A stretch of DNA of 64,000 bases from Burkholderiales bacterium PBB6 (GCA_002255925.1 NKIH01000001.1:1054001-1118000); one strand, 5' to 3'. Shown: positions 28,946 through 40,426, counted from the first letter of the stretch. Notes: generated by a model from the sequence alone, not told the origin. A program made the numbers and translations.

Positions 28946-29731
28946 TCAGTCCAGCAATCCCTGCTCAGCTTCCACCGGCGCCAGTCGGTCCACGGCGTCG
29001 GTGATGATGCCGTCGATGCCCAGGGCCAGCAGGCGCGTGGCTTCGGCCGGGTCGTTGACCGTGTAGACCAGCGCGCGCAGGCCAGCGTCGTGCAGGCGCT
29101 GGATCAGCGCCGCGTCCATCAGGCCGTAGTTCGTGATCACGGCCACGCAGCCGAGTGACTGCACCACGTCCCACCAACCGCTCCACAGGCTGTCGAGCAG
29201 CAGCGCCCGTGGCAGCTGCGGGGCGGTGGTTTGAGCGCCTCGCAGCGCCTCCGGGCGGAACGAGCTGAGCAGCGGCGGGCGAGCTTGGCCGGCCCACAGC
29301 CGGGCTACTTCCGCCGCCACCAGCTGGCCTGTGCGTTCCTCGTCACCCGGCGTGGGCTTGATCTCCAGATCCAGCCCGTGGCCGTTGCGCTGCAACCAGG
29401 CCGCGATGGCCACCAGGCTCGGCAGCGGCTCACCGGCGAACGAGCGGCTGTGCCAGCCCCCGGCGTCGATGCGCGAGAGCTCCGACCACGAGCGCTGCGA
29501 CGCGATGCCGCGCTCGGGCGTCGTGCGCTCCAGCGTGGCGTCGTGCAGCAGGAAGGGCACGTCGTCGGCCGACAGCTTCACATCGCACTCGAACGCCCGG
29601 TAGCCATGGCGCGCACCTTCGCGGAAAGCGGCGAGGGTGTTTTCAGGCGCCAGCTTGCCAGCGCCGCGGTGGGCAATCCACAGCGGCAGAGGCCAGCTCT
29701 CAGCATCCAGCAGCCAGGTGGGCGCGCTCAT
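28946..29731 (-). CDS. ugpQ: Glycerophosphodiester phosphodiesterase
   Basis: Hydrolyses glycerophosphodiesters to glycerol-3-phosphate and an alcohol in the cytoplasm. The 261-residue TIM-barrel protein has the GDPD signature: WIAHRGAGKLAPENTLAAF (catalytic HR and N), FECDVKLSADDVPFLLHDAT (metal-binding E-D and catalytic H). EIKPTPG supplies another metal ligand. It is the last gene of the ugp operon, starting one base after ugpC, and lets the cell use glycerophosphodiesters imported by UgpBAEC. Confidence 0.94.
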   Translation of the reverse strand: MSAPTWLLDAESWPLPLWIAHRGAGKLAPENTLAAFREGARHGYRAFECDVKLSADDVPFLLHDATLERTTPERGIASQRSWSELSRIDAGGWHSRSFAGEPLPSLVAIAAWLQRNGHGLDLEIKPTPGDEERTGQLVAAEVARLWAGQARPPLLSSFRPEALRGAQTTAPQLPRALLLDSLWSGWWDVVQSLGCVAVITNYGLMDAALIQRLHDAGLRALVYTVNDPAEATRLLALGIDGIITDAVDRLAPVEAEQGLLD

Positions 29732-29732
29732 G

Positions 29733-30797
<1,065 letters not shown>

Positions 30798-30816
30798 GTC
30801 TGACAGTGTCCTTTGC

Positions 30817-31671
30817 TTATTTTTCTGAATCGACCAGGCCCTTGACGAACCATTTCTGCATCACGATGACCACCAGGGCCGGCGGCAGCATGGCCAGCAT
30901 CGCGGTGGCCATGACCACGTTCCATTCGGTGTAGGCCTCACCGGCAATCAGCCGCTTGATGCCCATCACCACCGGGTACATCGACTCATCGGTGGTCACC
31001 AGCAGCGGCCACAGGTACTGGTTCCAGCCGTAGATGAACTGGATGACGAACAGCGCCGCGATGCTGGTGGTCGACAGCGGCAGCAGCACGTCCTTGAAGA
31101 AGCGCAGCGGGCCGGCGCCGTCGATGCGCGCGGCTTCCACCAGCTCGTCCGGCACCGTCAGGAAGAACTGGCGGAACAGGAAGGTGGCGGTGGCCGAGGC
31201 GATCAGCGGCACGGTCAGGCCGGCGTAGCTGTTGAGCATGCCCAGGTGCGACACCACCTCATAGGTCGGGCCGATGCGCACCTCCACCGGCAGCATCAGG
31301 GTGATGAAGATCATCCAGAACACCACGCTGCGGAAGGGGAAGCGGAAGTAGACGATGGCGAAGGCCGAGAGCAGCGAAATCGCGATCTTGCCGAGCGAGA
31401 TCACCAGCGCGCTGATGAGGCTGGTCAGCATCATCGGGGCGGCAGCGGGAATCTGGCTGCCCATGCTGGTGGTGCCGCCGAACAGCGCGGTGCGGTAAGA
31501 CTCCAGTGCGTGCGCGCCGGGCAGCAGCGACAGCGGGTGGCTCTGCGCGATTTCCTGCGCGGTGTGGGTCGAGGCCACGAAGGTCAGCCAGACCGGGAAG
31601 GCCACGATCAGCACGCCGATCATCAGCACCAGGTGGGCCACGAAGGTGGCCACGGGACGTCGTTCAATCAT
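30817..31671 (-). CDS. ugpE: sn-glycerol-3-phosphate ABC transporter, permease UgpE
   Basis: Inner-membrane permease partner of UgpA; 284 residues with about six helices. The EAA loop for ATPase docking is [24 protein letters not shown] near residue 180-205, and the C-terminal motif is [12 protein letters not shown] as in UgpE and MalG. The periplasmic loop between helices 1 and 2 is large (residues about 35-95). It starts 9 bases after ugpA and is followed by ugpC. Confidence 0.93.
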   Translation of the reverse strand: MIERRPVATFVAHLVLMIGVLIVAFPVWLTFVASTHTAQEIAQSHPLSLLPGAHALESYRTALFGGTTSMGSQIPAAAPMMLTSLISALVISLGKIAISLLSAFAIVYFRFPFRSVVFWMIFITLMLPVEVRIGPTYEVVSHLGMLNSYAGLTVPLIASATATFLFRQFFLTVPDELVEAARIDGAGPLRFFKDVLLPLSTTSIAALFVIQFIYGWNQYLWPLLVTTDESMYPVVMGIKRLIAGEAYTEWNVVMATAMLAMLPPALVVIVMQKWFVKGLVDSEK

Positions 31672-31680
31672 GGGGTGTCC

Positions 31681-32562
31681 TCAGTACTGCACGCGGCGTT
31701 CAACGAAGCGGAACTGCACCACCGTGAGGGCCACCACGATGACCATCAGCACCACCGACTGGGCTGCCGAGCCGCCCATGTCCAGCGCCTTGAAGCCGTC
31801 GTAGTAGACCTTGTAGACCAGGATGGCGGTGTCTTTGCCCGGGCCGCCCTGGGTGGCTGCGTCGACGATCGCGAAGGTGTCGAAGAACGCGTAGACGATG
31901 TTGATGACCAGCAGGAAAAACGCGGTGGGCGACAGCAGCGGGAACTGCACCGTCCAGAAGCGTTTCCAGGGGCCGGCGCCGTCGATGGCTGCGGCCTCGA
32001 TCAGCGATTTCGGAATGGCCTGCAGGCCCGCCAGGAAGAACAGGAAGTTGTAGGAGATCTGCTTCCAGACGGCGGCCAGCACGATCAGCGTCATGGCGTG
32101 GCTGCTGTTGAGCAGGTGGTTCCATTCGATGCCCATCAGGCCGAGGGCATGGCTCACCACGCCCAGGCCCGGTGCGAACATGAACATCCACAGCACGCCC
32201 GCCACCGCCGGTGCCACGGCATACGGCCACACCAGCAGCGTCTTGTAGAAACGTGCGCCCTTGACCACGCGGTCGGCCATCACGGCCAGCATGAGCGACA
32301 GGCTGAGCCCGCTCACCGCCACCAGCAGCGAAAACACCGCGGTGGTCTTGAACGAGACGAGGTAGCTGGTGTCGGCCCACAGACGACGGAAGTTCTCGAG
32401 CCCGACGAACTCGACATTGGTGCCAAAGGCATCCTGCTGCAGCGCGCTCTGCCAGAGCGCCTGGCCAGCGGGCCAGAAGAAGAAGACCAGCACGATGGCC
32501 ATCTGCGGCGCGATCAGCACCCAGGGCAGCCATCGTGAGCGGAACAGCACACGTTTTTCCAT
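31681..32562 (-). CDS. ugpA: sn-glycerol-3-phosphate ABC transporter, permease UgpA
   Basis: Inner-membrane permease, 293 residues from the ATG at 32560-32562 ([20 protein letters not shown]); an ATG five codons upstream is possible. Six hydrophobic helices; the EAA loop is [23 protein letters not shown] near residue 190-212. Ends RFVERRVQY, like UgpA. It is separated from ugpB by 108 bases that hold a strong hairpin, which probably lowers its expression relative to the binding protein. Confidence 0.93.
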   Translation of the reverse strand: MEKRVLFRSRWLPWVLIAPQMAIVLVFFFWPAGQALWQSALQQDAFGTNVEFVGLENFRRLWADTSYLVSFKTTAVFSLLVAVSGLSLSLMLAVMADRVVKGARFYKTLLVWPYAVAPAVAGVLWMFMFAPGLGVVSHALGLMGIEWNHLLNSSHAMTLIVLAAVWKQISYNFLFFLAGLQAIPKSLIEAAAIDGAGPWKRFWTVQFPLLSPTAFFLLVINIVYAFFDTFAIVDAATQGGPGKDTAILVYKVYYDGFKALDMGGSAAQSVVLMVIVVALTVVQFRFVERRVQY

Positions 32563-32578
32563 CGTCACTCCAAACACC

Positions 32579-32612
32579 GACGGGGCGCTCCGGATCTCGG
32601 AGACGCCCCGTC
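32579..32612. promoter_or_regulatory. Intercistronic hairpin between ugpB and ugpA
   Basis: GACGGGGCG (32579-32587) pairs with CGCCCCGTC (32604-32612) and the inner CTCCG (32588-32592) pairs with CGGAG (32598-32602), leaving a 5-base loop and one bulged base. There is no T-run on either strand, so it is probably an mRNA-stabilising or attenuating hairpin rather than a terminator. Confidence 0.8.
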
Positions 32613-32670
32613 ACTGCGACAGGTCAGGCGCGCCGGATGTGCCGGCACGCCTTTGCAAAGGGTCGCGACT

Positions 32671-33996
32671 TTACAGCTTGGCGCTCTTCTCGAAGCGCAC
32701 CAGCTGTTCGTCACCACGCTGGATGGCGGCGTCGAGCGCTTCCTTAGGGGCCTTCTTGCCGGCCCACACGCCTTCGAGTTCCTCGTCGATGATGGTGCGG
32801 ATCTGCACGAAGTTGCCCAGGCGAACACCCCGCGACTTCTCGGTCGTCTTGCGGATCATCTGGTTCACCGACACGTCGGTGCCCGGGTTCTCCTTGTAGA
32901 AGCCGGACTTGTCGGTCAGCTCGAACGAGGCCTTGGTGACCGGCAGGTAGCCGGTGCGCTGATGGCTCTTGGCCGCCACTTCAGCCTGCGACAGGTACGA
33001 GAAGAACGTGGCCACGCCCTTGTACTCCGGGGCCTTCTTGCCGCTCATCACCCAGAGGCTGGCGCCGCCGATGACGGTGTTCTGCGGCGAGCCCGGCACG
33101 TCCGGGTAGTAGGGCAGGGTGCCGATGCCGGCGGCGAACTTGGCATTGCGCTTCACGTTGCCGTAGAGGCCCGACGAGCCGGTCATCATGGCGCACTCGC
33201 CCGAGACGAAGGTGGCGTCAGCCGCATTGCCACGGCCCTTGTAGATGAACAGGCCCTGCTTGGCCATGTTGCCCAGGTTCTCGATGTGGCGCACGTGCAG
33301 CGGCGTGTTGAAGGCCAGGCGCGTGTCGAGGCCGCCAAAACCGTTGTTCTTGGTGGCGAACAGCGTGTTGTGCCAGGCCGAGAACGATTCCAGCTGCGTC
33401 CAGCTCACCCAGCTGGTGGTGAACGGGCACTTGTGGCCGGTGGCCTTCAGCTTGGCCGCTGCCAGGGCCACTTCGGGCCAGGTGGTGGGCGGCTTGTTCG
33501 GGTCGAGGCCGGCGGCCTTGAAGGCGTCCTTGTTGTAGTGGAAGACAGGCGTCGAGCTGTTGAACGGGAAGCTCAGCATCTGGCCGTTGGGGGCCGTGTA
33601 GTAACCGGCGACCGCGGGCACGTAGGCCGAGGCGTCGAACTTCTGGCCGGCTTCCTTCATCACTTCGGCCACCGGGCGGATGGCGCCCTTGCTGGCCATC
33701 ATCGTGGCGGTGCCCACTTCGAACACCTGCAGGATGTGCGGTGCGTTGCCGGCGCGGAAGGCGGCAATCGCGGCGGTCATCGATTCGTCATAGCTGCCCT
33801 TGAAGGTGGGCACGATCTTGTATTCCTTCTGGCTGGCGTTGAAGTCCTTGGCCAGGTCATTCACCCATTCGCCAAGGGCGCCGCCCATGGAGTGCCACCA
33901 TTGCACCTCCACCGGGGCTGCTGCCGTCTGGGCCAGCGCAGGGGCCGCGAGCAGGCCGCCGAGCGAGGCCGCCAGGGCCAGTTTCTTGAAGTTCAT
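32671..33996 (-). CDS. ugpB: sn-glycerol-3-phosphate ABC transporter, substrate-binding protein
   Basis: Periplasmic binding protein for glycerol-3-phosphate and its diesters. The 441-residue precursor starts MNFKKLALAASLGGLLAAPA with a Sec signal peptide cleaved after ALAQ. The mature protein opens APVEVQWWHSMGGALGEWVN, matching UgpB, and includes FNSSTPVFHYNKDAFKAAGL and TGSSGLYGNVKRNAKFAAGI. The ATG at 33994-33996 begins the signal peptide; 19 more codons are open upstream. It is the promoter-proximal gene of ugpB-A-E-C-Q. Confidence 0.95.
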   Translation of the reverse strand: MNFKKLALAASLGGLLAAPALAQTAAAPVEVQWWHSMGGALGEWVNDLAKDFNASQKEYKIVPTFKGSYDESMTAAIAAFRAGNAPHILQVFEVGTATMMASKGAIRPVAEVMKEAGQKFDASAYVPAVAGYYTAPNGQMLSFPFNSSTPVFHYNKDAFKAAGLDPNKPPTTWPEVALAAAKLKATGHKCPFTTSWVSWTQLESFSAWHNTLFATKNNGFGGLDTRLAFNTPLHVRHIENLGNMAKQGLFIYKGRGNAADATFVSGECAMMTGSSGLYGNVKRNAKFAAGIGTLPYYPDVPGSPQNTVIGGASLWVMSGKKAPEYKGVATFFSYLSQAEVAAKSHQRTGYLPVTKASFELTDKSGFYKENPGTDVSVNQMIRKTTEKSRGVRLGNFVQIRTIIDEELEGVWAGKKAPKEALDAAIQRGDEQLVRFEKSAKL

Positions 33997-34045
33997 ACGG
34001 GCTCCGAGATCAGTTTCATGACAACTCAACAGTGTGGCTGTCTTT

Positions 34046-34068
34046 TGTGACAAAACGGTTTTGTCACA
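34046..34068. promoter_or_regulatory. Perfect 23-base palindrome upstream of ugpB
   Basis: TGTGACAAAAC (34046-34056) and its exact reverse complement GTTTTGTCACA (34058-34068) flank one central base, 50 bases upstream of the ugpB start. On the minus strand TTGACC (34078-34073) lies 17 bases before TTTTGT (34055-34050), a weak -35/-10 pair, so the palindrome would overlap the promoter. It is a likely operator; the regulator is unknown. It does not fit a CRP site (half-site spacing too long). Confidence 0.7.
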
Positions 34069-34249
34069 TGACGGTCAACCCCGGGCAAGCGGGGAAACCC
34101 CTTCGACGCTGGCGCGCAGGCGACAATCACCCTCTTTCACGCACCCCCCTGCGAACTGGGGGGTTTGCTGCGCTGCGGTACGATTCAGCCCCAACGTGCC
34201 CTAGACAGGGGCCTGCGGCCAGGTGGCCGTTGCGCCACACCTGCCCGCC

Positions 34250-37200
34250 ATGAACGCACCGCTTCCGATCGCCGTCACCGCCCCCGTGGCCCATCCCGAC
34301 GCCAGCGCGCCGCGCCTGCGCGAAATTCCGTACAACTACACCTCGCTGTCCGACCGCGAAATCGTGCTTCGCCTGCTGGGTGAGCGTGCGTGGGAGCTGT
34401 TGAACCGCCTGCGCGAGGAGCGCCGCACCGGCCGTTCCGCCCGCATGCTGTACGAAGTGCTGGGCGACATCTGGGTGGTCCAGCGCAACCCGTACCTCGA
34501 AGACGACCTGCTGGACAACCCGAAACGCCGGGCCCTGCTGATCGAGGCGCTGCACCACCGCCTGGGTGAAGTCGAGAAGCGCCGCACCCCGGAAGCTGAT
34601 GCCGCCCGCGACGCCAATGTCGGCGAGCTGCTGGTGGCCGCCCGTGCCACCGTCGACCGCTTCGCCCGCCGGTTTGATGACGTGTCTGCCCTGCGCCAGC
34701 GCTGCCGCAAGCTGCTGGGCAAGCACACGCCGAAGGACAACATCAAGTTCGACGGCCTGTCGCGCGTGTCGCACGTGACCGACGCCACCGACTGGCGCGT
34801 GGAATACCCGTTTGTCGTGCTGACGCCGGACACCGAAGCCGAAATGGCCGGCCTGGTGGCCGCCTGCGTCGAGCTTGGCCTGACCATCATCCCGCGTGGG
34901 GGTGGCACGGGCTACACCGGCGGCGCGGTGCCGCTGACCTGGAAGAGCGCGGTCATCAACACCGAAAAGCTCGAACAGATGACCGAGGTCGAGTTCGTCG
35001 AGCTGCCCGGACTGCCTGACAAGATCGCCACGGTGTGGACCGGCGCCGGCGTGGTCACCCAGCGGGTGGCCGATGCCGCCGAGCGGGCCGGCTACGTGTT
35101 CGCGGTCGACCCGACCTCGGCGGAAGCCAGCTGCATTGGCGGCAACATCGCGATGAATGCCGGTGGCAAGAAGGCCGTGTTGTGGGGCACCGCGCTCGAC
35201 AACCTGGCCAGCTGGCGCATGGTGACGCCCGAAGCCAAGTGGCTGGAGGTGACCCGCCTGAAACACAACATGGGCAAGATCCATGATGTGGAAATGGCCA
35301 GCTTCGAGCTGCGCTACTTCGATGCCACCGGCCGCAAGCTGGAGCGCACCGAGCGCCTCGACATTCCGGGCCGTGTCTTCCGCAAGGAAGGCCTGGGCAA
35401 GGACGTCACCGACAAGTTCCTGGCCGGCTTGCCCGGGATCCAGAAGGAAGGCTGCGACGGCCTGATCACCAGCGCGCGCTGGGTCGTCCACCGCATGCCT
35501 GACCACGTCCGCACGGTGTGCCTGGAGTTCTTCGGCAATCCGAAGGACTGCGTGCCCTCGATCGTCGAGATCAAGGACTTCATGTTCGCCGAGATGAAGA
35601 AGCCCGGCGGCGCGATCCTGGCCGGTCTCGAGCATCTGGACGACCGCTACCTGAAGGCGGTGGGTTACACCACCAAGAGCAAGCGCGGCGGCTTCCCGAA
35701 GATGGTGCTGATCGGCGATATCGTGGGTGATGACGCCGACCAGGTGGCACGTGCCACCAGCGAAGTCATCCGCCTGGCCAACGGTCGCTCGGGCGAGGGC
35801 TTCGTGGCCGTCTCGGCCGATGCGCGCAAGAAGTTCTGGCTGGACCGCAAGCGCACCGCGGCCATCAGCAAACACACCAACGCGTTCAAGGTGAACGAGG
35901 ACGTGGTGATTCCGCTGGAGCGCATGGGTGAATACACCCTGGGCATCGAGCGCATCAACATCGAGCTCAGCCTGCGCAACAAGATCGCTCTGGCCGACCG
36001 GCTGGAGCTGCTGTTCGCCGAAGGCAGCTTGCCGCTGGGCAAGACCGACGACGCCAACGAGATTCCGAGCGCCGAGCTGCTGGAAGACCGTGTCCAGCAG
36101 GCCCTGACGCTGATCCGCGACGTGCGCGCGCAGTGGCAAGGCTGGAAGGACGGCCTCGATGTGGTGCAGGCCGAGGCGGCCCGCAGCTTCTTCGACCAGC
36201 TGCAGGACCACAGCCTGCGCGCCTCGTGGAAGACGCAGATCTTCAAGCCGCTGCAGTCGGTGTTTGCCGGCGCGGCGTTCATCCCGGTGCTCGACGAGTG
36301 CAAGCGCATCCACAAGGAAGTGCTGCGGGGCCGCGTGTGGGTGGCGCTGCACATGCATGCCGGCGACGGCAATGTGCACACCAACATCCCGGTCAACTCC
36401 GACAACTACGAGATGCTGCAGACCGCCCATGAAGCGGTGGCCCGCATCATGGTGCTGGCGCGTTCGCTGAACGGCGTGATCTCGGGTGAGCACGGCATCG
36501 GCATCACCAAGCTGGAGTTCCTGACCGACGACGAACTGGCCAACTTCGTGGCCTACAAGGCCAAGGTTGATCCGGAAGGCCGCTTCAACAAGGGCAAGCT
36601 GCTGCGCGGCGCGGCCCTGACCGGCCTGGGCGATGACGTGCACGCCGCCGACCTCAGCCATGCCTACACGCCGAGCTTCGGCCTGATGGGGCATGAGTCG
36701 CTGATCATGCAGCAGAGCGACATCGGCGAGATCGCCAACTCGGTGAAGGACTGCCTGCGTTGCGGCAAGTGCAAGCCGGTGTGCGCCACCCATGTGCCGC
36801 GCGCCAACCTGCTGTATTCGCCCCGCAACAAGATCCTGGCCACGTCGCTGCTGGTGGAGGCCTTCCTCTACGAAGAGCAGACGCGCCGCGGCGTGTCGAT
36901 CAAGCACTGGGAAGAGTTCGAGGACGTGGCCGACCACTGCACGGTCTGCCACAAGTGCCTGAGCCCGTGCCCGGTGAAGATCGACTTCGGCGAAGTGTCG
37001 ATGAACATGCGCAACCTGTTGCGCAAGATGGGCCAGAAGAGCTTCCGGCCGGGCAATGCCGCGGCCATGCTGATGCTCAACGCCACCAACCCGCAGACCA
37101 TCAAGCTGGCCCGGTCGGCCATGGTGGGCGTGGGCATGAAGGTGCAGCGCATGGCCCATGACGTGCTGAAGCTGGCTGCCCGCAAGCAGACCAGCGCACC

Positions 37201-38167
37201 GCCGTCGACGGTGGGTGCGGCGCCGCTCAAGGAACAGGTGATCCACTTCATCAACAAGAAGATGCCGGGCGGGCTTCCGAAGAAGACCGCACGCGCCTTG
37301 CTGGACATTGAAGACAAGGATTACGTGCCGATCATCCGCAACCCGGCGACGACCACGCAGGAAACGGAAGCGGTGTTCTATTTTCCGGGCTGCGGCTCCG
37401 AGCGTCTGTTCAGCCAGGTCGGCCTGGCCACGCAGGCCATGCTGTGGCAGGCCGGCGTGCAGACCGTGCTGCCGCCGGGCTACCTGTGCTGCGGTTATCC
37501 GCAACGCGGCTCGGGCCAGTTCGACAAGGCCGAGAAGATCATCACCGACAACCGGGTGCTGTTCCACCGCGTGGCCAACACGCTGAACTACCTCGACATC
37601 AAGACGGTGGTGGTCAGCTGCGGCACGTGCTATGACCAGCTGCAGGGCTACAAGTTCGAAGAGATCTTCCCGGGCTGCCGCATCATCGACATCCACGAGT
37701 ACCTGCTCGAAAAGGGCATCAAGCTCGACGGCTCGGCCGGTGGTTACCTCTACCACGACCCCTGCCACAGCCCGATGAAGCTGCAGGAGCCGATGAAGAC
37801 GGTGAAGGCCCTGGTGGGCGACGCCGTGATCAAGAGCGAGCGCTGCTGCGGTGAGTCGGGCACGCTGGGCGTGACCCGCCCTGACATCTCGACGCAGGTC
37901 CGCTTCCGCAAGGAAGAGGAAATGCGCAAGGCCGAGACCGAGCTGCGTGCCACCGGTGCCGTCAGCGCCACCCAGGATCTGAAGATCCTGACCAGCTGCC
38001 CGAGCTGCCTGCAAGGCCTGAGCCGTTATGGCGACGACCTGAACAACGGCCTGCTGGAAGCCGACTACATCGTGGTCGAGATGGCCCGCAAGATCCTCGG
38101 CGAAGGCTGGATGGAGCAGTACGTGGCCCGCGCCAACGCCGGTGGCATTGAACGGGTGCTGGTCTGA
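34250..38167 (+). CDS. DUF3683 FAD-binding and 4Fe-4S oxidoreductase, 1305 residues
   Basis: A multidomain dehydrogenase related to D-lactate/glycolate oxidases. In order: DUF3683 region (about 1-190); FAD-binding PCMH domain with [15 protein letters not shown] near residue 213-228; FAD-oxidase C-terminal domain with [15 protein letters not shown] and [13 protein letters not shown] near 700-760; two 4Fe-4S clusters, [11 protein letters not shown] (about 834) and [11 protein letters not shown] (about 896); then two CCG domains ([42 protein letters not shown]). It resembles GlcD, GlcF and the CCG proteins joined in one chain. A 2-hydroxyacid donor is likely but unproven. Start ATG at 34250; the HIT gene overlaps its stop (TGATG). 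Confidence 0.9.
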   Translation: MNAPLPIAVTAPVAHPDASAPRLREIPYNYTSLSDREIVLRLLGERAWELLNRLREERRTGRSARMLYEVLGDIWVVQRNPYLEDDLLDNPKRRALLIEALHHRLGEVEKRRTPEADAARDANVGELLVAARATVDRFARRFDDVSALRQRCRKLLGKHTPKDNIKFDGLSRVSHVTDATDWRVEYPFVVLTPDTEAEMAGLVAACVELGLTIIPRGGGTGYTGGAVPLTWKSAVINTEKLEQMTEVEFVELPGLPDKIATVWTGAGVVTQRVADAAERAGYVFAVDPTSAEASCIGGNIAMNAGGKKAVLWGTALDNLASWRMVTPEAKWLEVTRLKHNMGKIHDVEMASFELRYFDATGRKLERTERLDIPGRVFRKEGLGKDVTDKFLAGLPGIQKEGCDGLITSARWVVHRMPDHVRTVCLEFFGNPKDCVPSIVEIKDFMFAEMKKPGGAILAGLEHLDDRYLKAVGYTTKSKRGGFPKMVLIGDIVGDDADQVARATSEVIRLANGRSGEGFVAVSADARKKFWLDRKRTAAISKHTNAFKVNEDVVIPLERMGEYTLGIERINIELSLRNKIALADRLELLFAEGSLPLGKTDDANEIPSAELLEDRVQQALTLIRDVRAQWQGWKDGLDVVQAEAARSFFDQLQDHSLRASWKTQIFKPLQSVFAGAAFIPVLDECKRIHKEVLRGRVWVALHMHAGDGNVHTNIPVNSDNYEMLQTAHEAVARIMVLARSLNGVISGEHGIGITKLEFLTDDELANFVAYKAKVDPEGRFNKGKLLRGAALTGLGDDVHAADLSHAYTPSFGLMGHESLIMQQSDIGEIANSVKDCLRCGKCKPVCATHVPRANLLYSPRNKILATSLLVEAFLYEEQTRRGVSIKHWEEFEDVADHCTVCHKCLSPCPVKIDFGEVSMNMRNLLRKMGQKSFRPGNAAAMLMLNATNPQTIKLARSAMVGVGMKVQRMAHDVLKLAARKQTSAPPSTVGAAPLKEQVIHFINKKMPGGLPKKTARALLDIEDKDYVPIIRNPATTTQETEAVFYFPGCGSERLFSQVGLATQAMLWQAGVQTVLPPGYLCCGYPQRGSGQFDKAEKIITDNRVLFHRVANTLNYLDIKTVVVSCGTCYDQLQGYKFEEIFPGCRIIDIHEYLLEKGIKLDGSAGGYLYHDPCHSPMKLQEPMKTVKALVGDAVIKSERCCGESGTLGVTRPDISTQVRFRKEEEMRKAETELRATGAVSATQDLKILTSCPSCLQGLSRYGDDLNNGLLEADYIVVEMARKILGEGWMEQYVARANAGGIERVLV

Positions 38168-38616
38168 TGACGGGTGTTGCCGTTTCCACCTGTGAACTCT
38201 GTGCGCACCAGGCCACCCCGGCCTGGTCGCTGGTGTGCCAGGACCGGCTGCTGCGGGTGGTGCGCGTGCTCGATGCGCCGGAGTTCCCGGCCTTCTACCG
38301 GGTGATCTGGCAGGCCCATGTGGCCGAGATGAGCGACCTGACGGCCGCCGATCGCCAGCACCTGATGGACACGGTGAACACCGTTGAAGGGGTGCTGCGC
38401 ACGTCGCTGCAGCCCACCAAGATCAACCTGGCCGCCTTTGGCAACATGGTGCCGCACCTGCACTGGCATGTGATTGCCCGGTTTGACTGGGACAGCCACT
38501 TTCCGCAGCCGGTCTGGGGTACCGCCCAGCGCACGCCGGTGCCCGCGGCGGTTGATCGCCTCATCGCTCCGCTGGTGGAAGTTGATGCCCGCATCGTCGC
38601 GGCACTGACCGCCTGA
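38167..38616 (+). CDS. HIT family protein
   Basis: A 149-residue histidine-triad protein, a nucleotide hydrolase or transferase. The motif is HLHWHVIARF near residues 98-107. A CELC pair near the N-terminus (STCELCAHQ) resembles the zinc-binding start of some HIT proteins, though only one pair is seen. The ATG overlaps the stop of the DUF3683 gene (TGATG), so the two are translationally coupled; DUF971 follows after 41 bases. Confidence 0.9.
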   Translation: MTGVAVSTCELCAHQATPAWSLVCQDRLLRVVRVLDAPEFPAFYRVIWQAHVAEMSDLTAADRQHLMDTVNTVEGVLRTSLQPTKINLAAFGNMVPHLHWHVIARFDWDSHFPQPVWGTAQRTPVPAAVDRLIAPLVEVDARIVAALTA

Positions 38617-38657
38617 CCCGCCCCCATCGTTTGCCCCGTTTCAAGCAAGGAATCGCC

Positions 38658-39065
38658 ATGAGCGCCACGCCCCATCCTGTTTCGCTGACCTTGCACCAGG
38701 CTACCCGCGTGCTGGAGGTCGGTTTTGACGACGGACAGACGTTCAACATTCCGTTCGAGCTGATGCGCGTGTATTCGCCGTCGGCCGAAGTGCAGGGCCA
38801 CGGCCCGGGCCAGGAAGTGCTGCAGACCGGCAAGCGCCATGTCGGCATCGACGGCGTGGAGGCGGTGGGCAACTACGGCATCCAGCCGACGTTCGACGAT
38901 GGCCACAATTCGGGCATCTTCACCTGGCCGCACCTCTACAAGCTGGGCTCGCAGCAGGCCGCGCTCTGGGCCGCCTACGAGCAGCGCCTGGTCGACGCCG
39001 GTGTTGACCGCGACGCGCCGATGCCCGAGAAGGCCGGTTCCGCCTGCAGCAGCCACAACCACTGA
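38658..39065 (+). CDS. DUF971 domain protein
   Basis: A 135-residue protein with the DUF971 domain, the small N-terminal zinc-containing domain found also in gamma-butyrobetaine hydroxylase. Seen: [20 protein letters not shown] near the start, [19 protein letters not shown] and [20 protein letters not shown], followed by a C-terminal helix and SACSSHNH. The ATG at 38658 has CAAGGAA 7 bases upstream. Alone, DUF971 proteins have no settled function; in Proteobacteria they often lie beside ubiE as here (23 bases away). Confidence 0.85.
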   Translation: MSATPHPVSLTLHQATRVLEVGFDDGQTFNIPFELMRVYSPSAEVQGHGPGQEVLQTGKRHVGIDGVEAVGNYGIQPTFDDGHNSGIFTWPHLYKLGSQQAALWAAYEQRLVDAGVDRDAPMPEKAGSACSSHNH

Positions 39066-39088
39066 TCCAGACCCGAGGAAACCCAGCC

Positions 39089-39820
39089 ATGTCGCAAACC
39101 CACTTCGGCTTCGAGACTGTCGATGAATCGGTGAAGGCCGGCAAGGTCAAGGGCGTGTTCGATTCCGTGGCGTCGAAGTACGACGTCATGAACGACCTGA
39201 TGTCGATGGGCATGCACCGCGCCTGGAAGGCCTACACGCTGGCCGTGGCCAACCTGAAGGCCGGTGACAAGGCGCTCGACATTGCGGGTGGCACGGGTGA
39301 TCTGTCGCGCGCGTTCGCCCGCCAGGTCGGCCCTTCCGGGCAAGTGGTGCACACCGACATCAACGAGGCCATGCTCAGCACCGGCCGCGACCGCCTGATC
39401 GACGAAGGCCTGGCGCTGCCCACCACGCTGTGTGACGCCGAGAAGCTGCCCTTCAAGACCGGCTACTTCGACCTGGTGAGCGTGGCCTTCGGCCTGCGCA
39501 ACATGACCCACAAGGACGTGGCGCTGGCCGAGATGTGCCGCGTGCTGCGCCCGGGTGGCCGGCTGCTGGTGCTGGAGTTCTCGCAGGTGGCCAAGCCGCT
39601 GCGCAAGCCCTACGACTGGTATTCGTTCAACATCCTGCCCAAGCTGGGGCAGCTGGTGGCTGGTGACGCCGAGAGCTACCGCTACCTCGCCGAGTCGATC
39701 CGCATGCACCCGGACCAGGCCACGCTGAAGGGCATGATGAAGACCGCCGGCTTCGGCCATGTGGACGTTCACAACCTGACTGGCGGGGTCGTGGCCCTGC
39801 ATGTGGGTATCAAGTGCTGA
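39089..39820 (+). CDS. ubiE: Ubiquinone/menaquinone C-methyltransferase UbiE
   Basis: SAM-dependent methyltransferase acting on the ubiquinone precursor. The 243-residue protein has the family opening [24 protein letters not shown], the SAM motif [15 protein letters not shown] near residue 64-78, and [26 protein letters not shown], followed by [19 protein letters not shown] precedes the start. It begins the ubiE-ubiJ-ubiB group. Confidence 0.97.
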   Translation: MSQTHFGFETVDESVKAGKVKGVFDSVASKYDVMNDLMSMGMHRAWKAYTLAVANLKAGDKALDIAGGTGDLSRAFARQVGPSGQVVHTDINEAMLSTGRDRLIDEGLALPTTLCDAEKLPFKTGYFDLVSVAFGLRNMTHKDVALAEMCRVLRPGGRLLVLEFSQVAKPLRKPYDWYSFNILPKLGQLVAGDAESYRYLAESIRMHPDQATLKGMMKTAGFGHVDVHNLTGGVVALHVGIKC

Positions 39821-39846
39821 GGGGCCCGGGCTGAGCGCCCGGCTTC

Positions 39847-39852
39847 TACAAT
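39847..39852 (+). promoter_or_regulatory. -10 hexamer immediately before ubiJ
   Basis: TACAAT ends 6 bases before the ubiJ ATG. If used, transcription would begin at or next to the ATG, making a leaderless mRNA. No -35 is evident 17 bases upstream. Confidence 0.45.
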
Positions 39853-39858
39853 CGGTGA

Positions 39859-40413
39859 ATGCCTGATCCCATCACCGCCTTGTCCCAGCTGGTTCTGCCG
39901 GCTGCCACCGCCCGTTTCGTGCTGCTCGCCAACCATGTGCTGAGCGCCGCCCCGGTGGCGCCCGAGCGCCTGAAGGCCCACGCCGGCCGTGTCTTGCGCG
40001 TCGAGGTCGAGGGCTGGACGATCCCGCTGCCGCCGCCGCCGCCGCTGGCCCTGCGCATCACGCCGGCCGGCTTGTTTGAATCGCTCGATGAAGGCGCAGC
40101 GCAGGGTGCTGAAACCACCGCTGCGGCCACGCCCGAGGCGGATCTGCGCCTGCGGGTGGATGCCTCCGAGCCCTTCGCGGCCGCGCGCCGCCTGGTGTCG
40201 GGCGAGCTGCCCACCGTGCGCATCGAAGGTGATGTGGGCCTGGCGGCTGACGTGAACTGGGTGCTGGCCAATGTGCGCTGGGACATTGCGGCCGATCTGG
40301 AGCGCGTCTTCGGCCCGGCCGTGGCCGATGGCCTGAGCCGCGTGGGCGACACCGCAGGCGCCGCCCTGCGGGCCGTGGCCCAGGGTGCGGCCGGCGTGCT
40401 GCGCCGCGGCTGA
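39859..40413 (+). CDS. ubiJ: Ubiquinone biosynthesis accessory factor UbiJ (SCP2 domain)
   Basis: A 184-residue lipid-binding accessory protein of the ubiquinone pathway. The SCP2-type fold is seen as [33 protein letters not shown] and the later [39 protein letters not shown], typical of UbiJ. A poly-Pro stretch ([12 protein letters not shown]) lies near residue 55. The C-terminus is an amphipathic helix ([20 protein letters not shown]). It starts 38 bases after ubiE and ends 13 bases before ubiB. No conventional Shine-Dalgarno at proper distance. Confidence 0.88.
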   Translation: MPDPITALSQLVLPAATARFVLLANHVLSAAPVAPERLKAHAGRVLRVEVEGWTIPLPPPPPLALRITPAGLFESLDEGAAQGAETTAAATPEADLRLRVDASEPFAAARRLVSGELPTVRIEGDVGLAADVNWVLANVRWDIAADLERVFGPAVADGLSRVGDTAGAALRAVAQGAAGVLRRG

Positions 40414-40426
40414 GGCACCCACGTCC

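Noticed and set aside
34046-34068. CRP site reading of the ugpB palindrome (TGTGA ... TCACA)
   Set aside because: The half-sites are 13 bases apart, not the 6 needed for CRP.
34062-34079. Pho-box-like direct repeat TTGTCAC-ATGA-CGGTCAA upstream of ugpB
   Set aside because: Both repeats deviate from CTGTCAT and the orientation points away from ugpB; a PhoB site cannot be claimed.
34127-38014. A 1295-codon open frame on the minus strand opposite the FAD/Fe-S oxidoreductase gene
   Set aside because: Composition is dominated by Val, Gln, His, Arg, Leu and Ala, as expected for the antisense frame of GC-rich coding DNA. It has no recognisable domain, and the plus-strand gene is full of conserved motifs.
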